Positions 1 through 12,600 of a stretch of DNA of 35,527 nucleotides are shown here, piece by piece; within the stretch, counting starts at the first letter, position 1; each line of letters begins with the position of its first letter. The position numbers and the translations under genes were made by a program. The notes beneath the pieces are model-generated. The model saw only the letters and a program-made list of their open reading frames with translations. It was not told the DNA's origin and ran no database searches. The stretch covers positions 1 to 35,527 of the forward strand of contig MU835871.1 of the NCBI GenBank assembly GCA_029204225.1, written 5' to 3'. The DNA is from Diphasiastrum complanatum. Its lineage: Eukaryota; Streptophyta; Lycopodiopsida; Lycopodiales; Lycopodiaceae.

Positions 1-372
1 GCTATGGATCAATACAAAGAGGAGTATTGGCATCACACCAGTAGCATCTTGCCACTGGTCATGCTATCAAACATACACTAGTGAGAGCCCTGCAGGTATA
101 CTTATACCCCTCCAAGGCCCATGCACCACTAGTAGTGCATGTGACACCTCACTGGACACCTCTGCAGCCTATCTGGGCCACGTCATCCAGTTTCCCAATG
201 ACTCACTGATAGACCCCATACAAACCACCATCAAGTATTTAGGCCTACAACCATTAATTATGACCATTTACACATAAGGGCCCCAATTTCCTTATAGTCA
301 CAATTAACTTACGGGTTGTTGGTCTACTGATCCCTAGCGTGGACACGCTACCCGAGACCAATCGTGGGCATG
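1..372 (+). repeat. Dispersed repeat, copy 1 (cut by window start)
   Basis: This block matches 15421-15781 in the same orientation, with small indels. Shared strings include GCTATGGATCAAT, TACACTAGTGAGAG, CCAAGGCCCATGCACCACTA, GCCTATCTGGGCCACGTCAT, CCATTAATTATGACCAT and CGTGGGCATGACA. No coding sequence was recognised. The shared right end CATGACA could be an LTR end, but I could not find a matching TG start or target duplication. Confidence 0.75.
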
Positions 373-548
373 ACATTCTTACCTCCCTTATTCAAGTTCT
401 ATCCTCAGAACTTAAAACTGGGGAAAGTTCCTCCTTAAGCTTCCTTCCAGTACCAGAATCGTCATCGTCTGTACATCCCTTCCATCGAACCAGATACTTG
501 GGTAAAGACCAAGTAATTATTAGCAGTATCTGTTTTGGCTTTATGGAT

Positions 549-632
549 TACCAAAGTGGCATTATGTACATTCGCGATACGAAATTTATTGTTCACTTTT
601 GGTTGGCCGTATTTGCTAAAATAGAGATGACA
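549..632 (+). pseudogene. Ty3/gypsy integrase fragment
   Basis: This is a 28-codon stretch inside a longer open frame. It reads like the second catalytic Asp region of Ty3/gypsy integrase (a D-x-KF-x-x-HFW pattern, here RDTKFIVHFWLAVFAKIE). It resembles the antisense relic at 14409-14700, which has the same KFIxHFW block. The rest of the surrounding 134-codon frame (339-743) is not recognisable, so this is a scrap only. Confidence 0.5.
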
Positions 633-2775
633 CGTCAAAAAATGTCAAAGGAAAAAAAGAAAACAAGATGCATATCTACAATTAGATGCATGGAGTGGTT
701 GATTTCAAGCCACATCATCAAAAATACTCCAATGATCTCATGATTAGATGATGATAAACATTATTGAGGCCTATGAACTTGCTTGTATTATTTTTAGTAC
801 CAACTTTGTTTGCCTCAAATTGGTCTAATCCTAAACAAAGAAACACGATGACTAATGATTAGAAACAGAGGTTGTTGTTAAGACATCAAAAGAGAAGATC
901 AACATAAAGGAAATACCATAACTATTTATCAAGTGATGGTTTTAAAAAAAAAACTACTTCCGTACTCACATGTCGACACCATCATATAAGCATGCACTAG
1001 AATTTATGAAAAGACATGAAAAAGAAAAAGAAAATATTTGTAAAAAGGATTCTAGAAATAATGTTTATTTTAGAAGGTTTGTTAGCACACAAAAATGCTT
1101 ATTGCTTAATAGTTGATGGAACTTTATTCAAATCTATCTAGCCATGTTGGATAGATACATGTAGATTTGTAAGGTTTCTAGTTTGCAATGCAAGAAAAAA
1201 TGAAAAAAGTTGATGAAACATTAGAAAAAATAGAGAAGGTTGTCACTCACAAGAATTTTGTAGAAATTTTCTGTTATTAGATGATAAATTTTCATGGAGG
1301 TGAGGTAAGGAGGAGGATTTCCATTACTGTAGGAAATTTGTGAAAAGTGATGGTTACTACAAAAAAATTGCTATGCATCTTGAGAAGATAAAGAGTGGAT
1401 GTAGTAATGGATACTACATATATTGAATTTGTTCATCATGACATGTAATCATCCAACAAACATGATAATATGACAAAATGATTGGTTTCTTTATCCAGAC
1501 ACAGAAATTTGTTGGATACAATATAAGGGTTACCAAAATCCGATTTGAAGGGTTTCATCTTCATGTAATAAATTCATATTTAGAGTTTTATGGCAAATTT
1601 TAGACGTTGATGTAGTAATGCCAAGCCAGATAATGAAAAGAAAAATGGTCCATTAATTTATTGGAAAAGATGTCAAGTGATAGGAACTATTTAAAAAAAA
1701 GGAATTCAATTCATGAGTTTAATTCTATTTGAGTATAGGCAAAAGTTCAACTTAGTGCTATTTTTATATGGATGATCTTTACATATTCATTCCAGCTATA
1801 GGATAAATTGTTCATGGAAATGAATTTTTTCAGACTTTTTCCTACGGTAATTCTCTTTACATTTACCAAATGTCTCTGAACCTTCTTTGTGCCTTAGCAG
1901 AATGAGATTTTCAGGGGACTAAAAAATTCCAAGGAAGGAAATAGTGGGGACATGAAGGGTAGTAAATGTGCTTTGAAATTTTATTTTGCAGTTAGGATTA
2001 TTAGGAAATCCCTGGGAGTAATTGCTTAATACCATATATTAATCTTCAGAATAGAATTCATTTAGCAGAACTCATAAAGCTATCTTCACAACCATGAGAT
2101 TAACCACAAATTTGGATGCAAACTTGTGATGAGGTAAGTAGAAATCTAACACATGGATCACATTGGGCCCATTAGTATGATAAAGGCTTCTTCCTTAGAG
2201 TTAATACTCTAAAATCAGGAGAGATTCATAAACTTATGACTAACTTGGAAGGGCTGATAATGTGAAAATGAACCATGTTGATCCTTCTGCTTAAATCACT
2301 AAGTCATATGCCAGGATCTTGTGTATCCATCTGAAAGGCATGCTAGTCATCCAAATGAATGGATTTTCTAGTCTGTGCTAGTGAAGGATATTTTTCTATA
2401 AAGTTTATAGGACAACTAGATGGATTAGCGGATCTCTAGAAAAGGTAGATTAAGAGGTTAAGAATCATTTTGGAGGGAAAGCTGGTGGTATGGGACATCA
2501 ATAATTTCAAAGGGAAGGTTCTAGGACTATCGAAGAAGCCGATACAAAACCATTGGTCAAATTTTATGGAATATTTTGTGAAATTTTGAGGTTTAATCCA
2601 GATTCCAAATGGGTATCTCACAGTTTACAAAATTGGAAACCCTTATGTAGTGAGTTTCTTTCCTAGCCTATCCTCAACCCAAGATCTAAGCAATCTAGCA
2701 TCGAGGAGATGAAGTTAGTTGTCATGCGTAGGTTCGTTCCCATGAGAGCAATAACATATCTCATATTTCAGCATG
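633..2775. other. No gene recognised; old AT-rich sequence
   Basis: Both strands carry frequent stops. A stretch around 2440-2640 stays open for some distance on the plus strand but matches no family I know. It is probably decayed repeat DNA. Confidence 0.4.
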
Positions 2776-3134
2776 CATCTTCTCTCTTCTCTCTTCTCTC
2801 TTCTCTCTCTCATTTCATAATTACACATGGTTCTCTTTGGGTTCTAATACTCATTGGTGCACTCTCTTGATGATATCTTGCAATTCTATGTGTAGAATGA
2901 TCATTGCTATTTTCGGTTTCACACGTGTGAAATACATTAGAGTACTGTAATTGTACGAACAACAACTATATTTTATGTTTTGGTTCATGTTTGATTAGTA
3001 TCTCTTAGATTTTGCATCTCATTTTGTATGTAGATGCTGATTTTTTTACATTGACAAAATTGCTGGTTTGCTCCTTTTTGTAACCAAAGATCAGGGACAT
3101 GGATTGGATCTTGAATTATCTGAAATCCTTCACA
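2776..3134 (+). repeat. Partial 5' LTR of copia copy 1
   Basis: The block aligns with the downstream half of the LTR at 27818-28471, from CATCTTCTCTC to the end CCTTCACA that abuts the primer-binding site. It contains an expanded CTCTT-type run compared with copy 2. Confidence 0.75.
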
Positions 3135-3146
3135 TGGTATCAGAGC
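3135..3146 (+). promoter_or_regulatory. Primer-binding site (tRNA-iMet type)
   Basis: The sequence TGGTATCAGAGC immediately follows the LTR end. It is the standard primer-binding site of plant copia elements, complementary to the 3' end of initiator tRNA-Met. Confidence 0.85.
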
Positions 3147-3437
3147 TATTGTGTTTTAGATTATGAAAGGATCAACCATCTTTAGCAAGGATTTGGAGGA
3201 GTTACCAATGCTAGAGCATGCTAGATTGATCTCTACTCAAAAATCAGTATTTTTGCATGTATAGAATTGATCTTTTCTAGGTCAGAACTCAATATAGGGT
3301 AATATACTTGATCAATTCCGATTTCACACTTGGTTTACTGGAATTAGATTATTTTTGGTGCATTAGGAAGGTCTCATTGGAGGCTACAAGATGATATAAT
3401 ATCAAATTTTTAAAAAGTTGATAAGTGCACATCATCT

Positions 3438-5562
3438 TTGGAGGCTTGGGAAGCTTTGAAGAAGCTTTATGAATCCAAGTCTACATCAAGAGTGCTTACT
3501 CTTAGGAGGCAAATCTTTCAAAGTTTGCAAAAGAAGAAAGAGACTACTCATGCTTTTGTTTTGAGGGTTAAAGTATTAAATGATGAGTTAGCATATATTG
3601 ATGACAACATTAAGAAGGTAGAACTTGTTCAAGTTATACTTAATGGCTTGTTGAATGATCATGCTAATCTTGTTCAAAGTTTTGCTATTCAAAAGAATTT
3701 GCCAAGTATTGTGGATTTGCAAGAGATCTTGGTGAATGATGAGTATAGGCTTCAATCAAGAGGAGGTGGATCTACATCGACATCTCAATACGAAGAGGAG
3801 ACTATGTTCATCAAAGGCAAGTTCAAGGGCAAAGGCAAAGGCAAGTGGTCTAAAGGGCAAGATCAAGGTGAGACTTCCTCTTTTGGCAAAAAGAAAGATA
3901 AGTCTAAGTTGAAATGCTTTTATTGTGGAATCAAAGGGCATTTTGCTAATGAATGTTTGAAGAAGCAAAGAGATGAAGGTAGCAAACAAATCAACTTTAC
4001 TACTAATGATGAGGATCTAGGTGGTTGTGATTCTTTTTTTATGTGTTCTTCAAGTCTAATATCAAGTGAAGGTGAGAAAGATTTATGGTGGATTGATAGT
4101 GGAGCTAGTTCACACATGACTAGGAGTTATTTACTTCTTTGGTCACTTATGATGGAGCCAAGAAAGCAATTCACATGGCCAATGGTGGTGAGTGTGTGAT
4201 TGAAGGTATTGGTTCAATTCATATTTGTCTCTCTACTAATAGAAAATCAAGACTTGATGATGTTCTTTACATTCATTCACTTTCAAAGAATTTGCTAAGT
4301 GTTGGTCAAATGATAGAGAAATGATACATGGTAAAGTTTGGTGGTGATGCTTGTTTCATTACAAAGGAAGAAATCTTAGTTGCTAGGGGCAACAGACAAG
4401 GTAGATTTTTCAAGCTTGATGCTTTTGTTATGGCTAACAAAAAGGATGGAATGGAAAAGGAGATTGGTCTCAACTTTTCAAAGTTCTCTTTTAGCATCAA
4501 TATGATTGGTGGATCTTATGCAAAGTCTAACAAGCTTCCTTATGCTAGATCTAGGTCAAGATCTAATATGCTTCTTGGAAATGTTCATCTTTGTGCTAAC
4601 TTGGCTAGTCTTGAGGATAATGATGGTGTTTCAATGGTTCTTCATGGCAAGTGCAAGCATGCAAAAGATAAGGAAAGAGCTAACTTCATCAATGGAGGTG
4701 AAGGTTCTTCCTTGGAAAAGGTTGATCATATGGAAAAAGATGTTGCTAGGTGCATGCATGAAGGAGGTGGTTCTTCTACATTCTTTTGTGATGAGTCCAA
4801 GAAAGTCATTTTTGCAACAAGTGGAGTCACATGTCTTCATAAAGAGAGTAGATCAAATGGTTCTATCAAGAGACTTGGTGAGGGAGATAGTCACAAGTCA
4901 AGAAGAAGAGAAGTATGTGAAGAGTTCAAAGTAGGATGTACTTTGAATGATGTCATTGTGAATGATAGTGAGGATCAATCATTATCATATGAGTCATTAC
5001 CTAAAACATTGAATGGAAGCTCTTGTTTGAAAAAAGAGAGTACTTCAATCATCCTTATGTTGAAGGTACTAATCATATTTTTCATGGCTCCTAATGTTTT
5101 TGAGATTTCTACTTCTTATGATGCAATCATTAAGAGGGAGTCTTATGAAGGAACAATGAAAGATTGGTTCTTGGGAAGATCCAAGGCATGAATCTCACAT
5201 CTCTTCATCAACTCAAAAGATTCTATGATTGTGAATTGATCACTCATGATCGAGATGGCAAAAAGTTGATTGGAGAAGACTACATGGAACAAATCGAGAG
5301 GCAATTTTTTCAAGGCAAGGGAGATCTCATTGGTGAGCTTATTGAGATTTTTTATAGACTCAAGTTGGGTGGATTTATTAGGTTTGATACTCATCTTCAC
5401 CTACTCTACTTCATGTTAGATGGAAAGTTTGGAATCTATCTTTTGAGTTATGATGGTGACATTGGTGACATTGTTTCAAACCACAAACTAGTCTTTTTCA
5501 TTGTTTCAACGTTGTTTTGTCAAAATCAAGACTATGAATTTGTTTATATTTGTCTTCTATAG
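3438..5562 (+). pseudogene. Copia-like gag-protease relic with non-integrase extension, copy 1
   Basis: The gag part (3438-4100) has the UBN2-type capsid (EAWEALKKLYESKSTSRVL) and a CX2CX4HX4C zinc knuckle (CFYCGIKGHFANEC). The protease start DSGASSHMT follows. A 7-base loss just after it (near 4125) shifts the frame. The frame then continues 4139-4324, hits a TGA where copy 2 has Gly, and resumes 4328-5191. A further shift leads into 5164-5562. A GAG-pre-integrase-like stretch (VKFGGDACFITKEE...RGNRQGRFFKLD) is present. What follows is not integrase: no HHCC finger, no DDE core and no reverse transcriptase. That tail is shared with copy 2 up to about 4818. Confidence 0.75.
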
Positions 5563-5583
5563 CAACTATGTTATCCTCAACTA

Positions 5584-5709
5584 TGGGACTAGTATTTATT
5601 GAATTTTGTAATTATATTAGTAGTGCGTTATTGAACTTGCCAATTGTGGGACTACTATTGATTGGATTTTGGAATTGAGTTAGTAGTGAGTTATCAAACT
5701 TGGGCCCAC
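5584..5709. repeat. Two tandem copies of a ~63-bp unit
   Basis: TGGGACTAGTATTTATTG...TTAGTAGTGCGTTAT (from 5584) recurs as TGGGACTACTATTGATTG...TTAGTAGTGAGTTAT (from 5647). The copies are diverged and lie just beyond the coding end of copia copy 1. Confidence 0.7.
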
Positions 5710-6992
5710 AACTCTATTAAGCTCCATTCCAAAAGTTTCAGCGTCTCATATAACTTTAGGACAATCTATTATCCAAACTTATTAACTAATATGCTTAAAT
5801 GCATCACCCAACTTTGTCATCAAAACAAACATTTTTTATAGAAGGAAAAAAAAAATCTAGCCTAAACAAAGACATCAAATAGTTAGCGTTCCACCAAGGT
5901 ATCAAGAATTGCATAAAGGCATATTTCCACAAACTTTGTGATATATAGTAGAGTAGTTTATTGGCAAAATCCCAACATTTCAAAAAGAAAAGTTTGAAGT
6001 CTAAGCAAAAGACCTTGGAAAATAAAAAGACAATATAAATTTTTCCACTATTGTAGTGAAATAGATCGTAAGAAATGAAATCACGAAATCAATTAACGAG
6101 AATACACCATTGCAGTGAAAAAGAAATCTTACAGCAAAGACTTGTAGAGATTGTTGCAACGTCAGTCGGTTATTTTTTATAACAAGGGCCTTATCGTAAG
6201 GCAAGGCCTATAGAAAAAAATAATTCTACAAAGAAAGAGAACATAACAAGCTAGTTACAAATGAGTATGAACATTAATAAACCTCATAAAAGAATGACGT
6301 TGGACATACACAGTAACTGCAAGTCAATTGCCTTCTAGGCCTATGACACAAAATCATCCTAAAATGGTCATGCCAACCAAGATGAGAAAATGACAAAGCA
6401 CACATCCAGCTCGAGGCATTATTGTCATCACACATGCAAGTGTGACACACAAAGCCAACCTAGAATATGTCATGTTTGAATTAACAACTTGAATGAATAA
6501 TGCTAACAATGTTGGCACCATTTAAAGATTATACAAGACTGCACAAGCACAAAACACTCATAGCTCGTCAACGGCAAATCTGAATCTATTACCATGACCT
6601 TCAATGACTAATAAAATTCCCAAACGTGTCAAACTCTCTCTCTCTTCATAACAATCCGCATTTCTTGTAGGTGACAAATTTCTTCTTCTTTTTCCCGTGG
6701 GTGGGCAGGGGGTTGCAAGTATGAGGATGCTTGAGTTTTTGTGGATCCAAGATGAACAAGTATTTTGAACAATAGCGCCAATGTCTATATTTCCATGCTT
6801 CATACTCCAAAAAGCACACTATGATAAAAAAGTTTCAAAGGTACAAATATTTTAATATCTTTGGTGTAGGACACATGCTACATCACTTCAATAAGTTGTG
6901 ACTTTTTTTTATGTTGGACATGCAATTCATGAGACACGTTTGAGCACTAGTACTTAACCCTGAAAAATAGAACACATCATATGAATAATTTT
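5710..6992. other. Intergenic, no gene recognised
   Basis: This region lies beyond the LESV stop. I see no coding sequence or element. The minus strand here would hold the LESV 3' UTR and poly(A) site, but no clear signal could be chosen. Confidence 0.5.
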
Positions 6993-7015
6993 GAGAGAGA
7001 GAGAGAGAGAGAGAG
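6993..7015. repeat. (GA)n microsatellite in the LESV 3' UTR
   Basis: About eleven GA units lie just downstream of the LESV TAG stop, read as CT on the gene strand. Confidence 0.9.
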
Positions 7016-7019
7016 TATT

Positions 7020-7401
7020 CTATAACCCTTGATTCCTTCTTTTTCCAACTTGTTGCAGCTCTTGTGAATTATCAAGGCATTCAAAGAAACCATAGTGTGC
7101 TTTCCTCTCATACCATGTCTCTTGCGGCTCATGGCAGTCCCAATGCTCCCCACTGCTGCTTTTTCCATACTTGTGCACCCAACCGGTTGCATTGTGCCCC
7201 TCACCCCAGGTTCTGTTCCATCTTTCTCCATTTGCACCCTCCCACCAAGTTTCACCTTGTTTGATTCCCTTACTATCCTGATGAAATCTTTCATCCCATT
7301 TGTCTCCCCACTTTGTCCAGCTGCCCCCAACCTCGGCACGCTCTGCCCACTTGTCACTGTACTTCATGCAGCCACCATGTCCATCAAACTCTTCTCCCCA
7401 C
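7020..7401 (-). CDS. LESV: LESV exon 4 (residues 503-629 and stop)
   Basis: The exon starts after TTCCTGTAG and encodes WGEEFDGHGG, YSDKWAE, WTKWGDKWDERF, QGETWWEG, WNRTWGEGH, GWVHKYGKSSSGEHWD and a C-terminal PQETWYERKAHYGFFECLDNS. This is the closing signature of the ESV1/LESV family. A short basic tail (GKRRNQGL) precedes the TAG stop. The 3' UTR begins with a GA/CT microsatellite only a few bases after the stop. Confidence 0.92.
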
Positions 7402-9547
7402 CTACAGGAACAAAAGGTCTCAAAATATGATTCCATAATCACTAAAATTGGAAGTTGCATGTAATTTCAATTCATTACACAAAGTCTTCTGTCTTCAGGA
7501 AAAGAAAAGGTTATGAGTTTAGGGTAGACCGTTCGTGCCAAACATGAGCGTGACCTGGCTCCAAAGATGTGCTATGATCAATTTGACTCCATTTATCTGC
7601 CCACTTCTCAGCACGTCCAGATGCATCATAGTGTTCCCACCACTTCTCATGCCACTGACCACCGATACCATTTTTACCCCATTTGTCTGCACTCTTTTCC
7701 ATATGGACTAAACCAGTTTTTGAATCCTGTCAGCAACAAAATTCACCACTTAAACAACAATGCTGCACACATAGAGCAGAAAGAGCACTAACAGCCTGAC
7801 TTTTTGTGGTTTTATCAGACAAAATATTTACAAGATATTACAGCTAATGGCATTAGCTTACTTCATCAACCATATCAACAGAGTGCCAAGCAAAATGACT
7901 ATCGAAAACCATCGAGCTTCAACACAACCAAAAGTGCAGCCAATCACACCAACCCCAATGCACACATCTGCTTGCAAGATTTAAATAAATCCAAAAATCA
8001 CAAATTCAACTTTACAGGTTACTAACTTTCTTAGTGAATGCTTAGAACAATAAGAATAAATACATACATCTTTCAAAAAAATTATTGTGCCAATGACATA
8101 ACAAGGTCTGAATCTTAGCCAGCATGTACTACACTGTCTTCACAATTCCAGTCATAAGTTGCTATCTGGGTTTAACAAGAAACCAATTTCTGCTGAATAG
8201 ACCCAGTTGAATAAGAAGACGAAATAAGTTCAGATTTTAAAATAAGATCAACACATAATGAACAAGAAACTTCAGCCATAACCATGGACCCATGGCAAAC
8301 AAGTGAAAACTAGTGACTGTTGCATCAACATAACTAGAAAAAGAGGCAACTATTATTGGACTAACATGAAGACTAACATGAACACAGAGATACTACAAAA
8401 AACAAATCCAAGGATGAAGATATCCAACTTCATCCAATTAAAGAGGTCACTAAGCCATCAGGTTAAGCTTAGAAGAAATGTACATGCAAAATGATACTAT
8501 TTTACAGCAGAAGTATCACATTCAAGAGTATTGAAAAGTTTGCTTACTACCTTTTACCCAAAGACAAAAGATGACTCAAATGAAGCATGAGCAAGAAGAA
8601 GACAAGGCAACAAAACAACAGCGATGGTATGAAACTAATCACAACCTCATGCCTACTGTAGCACAGTCTCTTAAGGAGCAAAAACAGCAAAAGGGCATGA
8701 ACGATGGATATAATTCAGTGAATGAAAAATGAAACATGGGGATTAACTGAGCTACCTAAGCACAAGAAACCCACTGGATGCAAATGAGTATATCAAACTA
8801 AATTCAAGGCAGATGGAAGCATAAAGCAAGATTGGTAGTAAAAGAGTGGACTTGACAAGAAGGTAATGATTATGAACTGACATTTGCTCCACTAGCTAAG
8901 ATGCCAACCATATTACATAAGGATCGTATCAGCTCTAGCTGCATACTTTATATAAGATATTCAAAATTTAGACGTTAAGAATGTTTATTTTCATGGTCAC
9001 AACCTTGAGAGTTTGAAGTTAAAGGACAATAGCATAAGGTGCTCAAACTAAAGAAAGCTCTCTATAGTGTGAAGCAAGCTCCAAGAGCCTAGTATAGCCA
9101 CTTAGATTGATACTTCGAGAAAATCGACTTTGAAAGAAAAGTGAGCCTAATTAATACATTAAGTAGCAGCATGACTTTCTCATACTACAATGTTTATCTC
9201 TAATCTAACTGATACTAGTGAAGATCTAATCAAGGAGGATGAATCACATGATGCTAATAAAACGTAGTATAGACAATTGGTTGAATACTTAACTAATACA
9301 TGTCTCGACAAGTATGTTTGCTAGAGTAAACCAAAAAATTCCATTAGAAAATGTCACAAAGAATATCAAGGTACGAAGAAGACACACTGGACTCTAGTAT
9401 CAAGTATGACAATAAAAATGAATCGAAGTTATAAGCAATTACTGATGTAAACTAGGAAGGTGATAAAGAGGGCAAACAATCTACCAAAAGTGGGATTCAA
9501 GGCAGCAACAAGAATTTCTTCCCCGCTATTTCTTCCAAGCCCATTCT

Positions 9548-9584
<37 letters not shown>

Positions 9585-9630
9585 TGGGAATCTCATTAAT
9601 CCATTCATGCACGTCACTAATTAGATGACA

Positions 9631-9686
<56 letters not shown>

Positions 9687-12600
9687 GTTGAATTTCTTCA
9701 CTTTGACATTTAGAGCACTGGGCAGAAATCACATTGTGTCAAGGTGGATCATTATTTTGATTGCAGGGAAAATCTGAAGTGGTCAAATCGAGCTTGTGTA
9801 TGTGATACAAATAGTCAAGTAGCTCAAATGTTTACTAAAGCTTTGTCAAAAAAATATTGCAAATATGTTACATATTATTGAGCATAAAATAGCCATTAAA
9901 GGAGGGTGTTAGAAAAGTGATGCCCATTTCACATTGTTGTAACTTGTACCCCTTGTGGCATGTCTTTATGATACAATTGTTTAGCCTATTGGGTCCAGTT
10001 TTGACGTTAAAACCCTAAGTATAAGTCATTGTTTAAAGATTTCAAGCTGTGAACCCAGTTACTTAACTCTTTAGGTAACCTACCACCAATAATAGGATGG
10101 TGGACCCTAATATCTACCACCAACCTACAAGTCTAGAAGGTCTGTTATAAGGAGGTAAGGGACACACTATATATAAACCCCCAACCCATGACTTCGATTA
10201 ATTCATATAGTTGCATGGTTGCTTATAAGTGCAGCTTAAAATACACATCATCTAGTTTTGAGGAAGTACAGCTTGGTAAGATCAATTGTGTTTATTTGTT
10301 TGCATATCAATAAAGTGTAATGTTTACTATCTAATCTACATCTTTGTTCAATGTACATCATCTCATCATCATTGTATAAACAATGTTGTATTCATACATC
10401 TCCATTTTCCTAGCAAAGTAACTTGTGAACAAGAACTTGAAGGAGAGGAGGATTGATATAATTTAGGTGTCCAAACTTTTGAATAACTTGGGAATTAGCA
10501 TGGGTCATTAATAGCATAGGAGGCTTTTTAAGGGATTTTTCTACTCTTGTAATTAGGACTTATCCTTGAAACTACAACCTCTAGGACAAAAGGATTCTAG
10601 ACTTCTTGTCCAAAAATGTTCATGAGGCAAAACTAGAAAAATCATTATGTAGCACAAAACTCTCCATCAAGGCGCTTTATCTTTAAATCTAAAATGATAT
10701 TATGTATAAGCTATAGTTGAAAACAAAGGTTTTAATTCTTCTTAAGAGACTTGGGGCTTTTCACATTTTTATCGTCTCAAACATGTTCTTGAAGATGTAC
10801 AAAAGAAGAATGAGTTTGGCTAATATGCACTATGCTACTACTTCATTTATTCTAAATTGGATAGATCGCCTCAGTGGTATGGATTGGACTAAGTGGCTTA
10901 TAGGCATGTTATGGTTTTTCTAAAGTCAACAAGGGGATTCAAAATTGTAATAAAGTTATTTGTAGAATAAACTTTTACAAAGGGAAAGGGATATAGAAGA
11001 ATGTGACAAACCCACAAGTCCACAGGCAAAAAGAGGCTACCAACTAGGGAAGCTTGCAAGTTGGAGAGTAACGAAGTTTTTGTGCCTTATCTCCTACAAC
11101 TATCTACAATGTGAATTTGTGCCATTGACAAAATCTTAACCAAACATCACAACCTTAAGAAAGAGGAAAAAAGAGAGAAACAAGCCGAAAAGCTTTTCTT
11201 ACCCCTGTGCCTTACATCCCAAAATCTGCACTAGCACCAATTGAACGTTCTCCATGCCATACTCTTCTCTTCTCCAACACATCCTTTCCTTGCCCACTAG
11301 TCAAGAAAGCAAGGGGTTTCGTCACCCTCCTCCACAACCTCTTATTTATAATTGGAGAGTGGGAGGAAGTAGGAGTGGGATGATTATGGGACAATAGGGA
11401 GGCCATGGCCTCCTAGGGAGTGCATCCCACCCATGCTTTCCAAAAACATGCCGTTTGGGTAATCATTGACAAATCCACAAATGCAACATTTTTTCCCTTT
11501 TGGGTCCAAACGACCAAACAATAAACCATTTGCCCTTTTCCCTATCTGGAATGCATGCTTTTTGACATGGCAATATACTATCATAGACTACTCGATTTAC
11601 ACTTTTTATCGAATTGTGTCATAGTCCATTTGGCTCATTAACAATTCAGATATTTGACTCAAAAGGTATTATTCTATTAGCGTAGTACATGACATTGTTG
11701 CTCAAGTACCTACTATAGTTCTTTAGCTAGCTGGACCTTAATTACCTATGAGTGTATTCCATAAACATTATATTCATGTACTTCAAGAACTTGGCAGCCA
11801 ACACAATCGACTACTCAACACCCATAACATGTTGGCTGGATAGATTGTAAAGTTTTCCTGACATTCAATACAAGTCATTTCATAGTGTATGCAAGCTACT
11901 AATGATGCCATATTATCAAACTAAACGTTAACTGACAAATACAAAATACTATGGGCTTTTTTATATGGATTTTTTGGCTATTTTGGTTGCATATATATTT
12001 TGTTTCATGCTTTACCATTGACCTCTCAAATTGATCTTCTGAACATAGTTGCACAGAATCGCGTTTCTAGGAGGAGACGTTTCGGAAACCGCGTTTTTGA
12101 GAAACACGTTTCTCCTCCCAGAATCGCAAAAAGAAAAAAAATTATGATTATTATTTTTTTTGGAAAAATAGCTTATGGCTGAAAATTTTTTAGGGGATCA
12201 ATGGTCAAACGAGCGTTTTGCCTCTCAGAAGTGTAGTAGATGGGGCACAAACAGATCTTATTTTCAATAGCTATTTGGTTGTTATTTGCTCTGGTTTTCA
12301 ATAAATGCTCAGGGGGTTCGGGGGGCGGTAGCCCCCCAAGAAACAGGGGTCCGGGGGGCGGTAGCCCCCCGGTGGGGGGTTTGGGGGGCAACGCCCCCCA
12401 ACGGCAGGGTCTGGGGGCTGCCGATAGACCCCGGCCCCGACAGTAAGGCCTCTTCATGACTTGGCCTTCCACTCCCTGAGCAAAAACACACTTACTGGGA
12501 CCATCTGTGATCGTAACAGACATGCTAGAGGTTAGTTTTGAATTTTTATCCTTGACAGAACCCAACATGGATTAATGCACCTGAACTAGACCATCCTACA

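Larger units (their letters stand above)
2776..5562 (+). mobile_element. Non-autonomous Ty1/copia-like retroelement, copy 1
   Basis: The element is nearly collinear with copy 2 at 27818-30729. It starts with an LTR fragment whose upstream half (including the TATA region seen in copy 2) is missing. A primer-binding site complementary to initiator tRNA-Met follows, then a leader, and then gag-protease coding sequence. Relative to copy 2, an internal deletion of several hundred bases joins the leader to mid-gag near 3416. No 3' LTR was found, so the right limit is where the open frame stops. Confidence 0.75.
8860..10431 (+). mobile_element. Decayed Ty1/copia pol 3' part and LTR in LESV intron 2
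   Basis: Broken frames still read as copia reverse transcriptase and RNase H. Recognisable parts are YELTFAPLAKM (8865 region), KKALYSVKQAPRA (about 9050), YRQLVEYL (about 9270) and SQVAQMFTKAL (about 9815-9845). Stops and shifts are everywhere. A purine tract (AAAGGAGGG) precedes an LTR start TGTTAGAA at 9907. The RNase H region is interrupted by an antisense 25S rRNA fragment. The insertion runs opposite to the host gene. Confidence 0.75.

Noticed and set aside
4631-4840. Minus-strand frames opposite the copia gag-protease copies
   Set aside because: They are antisense shadows of the plus-strand element and recur at the same place in copy 2.
11212-11584. Two minus-strand open frames in LESV intron 2
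   Set aside because: Short, no motif, and no splice-compatible extension that would fit LESV.
12173-12568. Pro/Gly-rich open frames on both strands
   Set aside because: They arise from the GC hairpin block inside the hAT-like element and show no domain.
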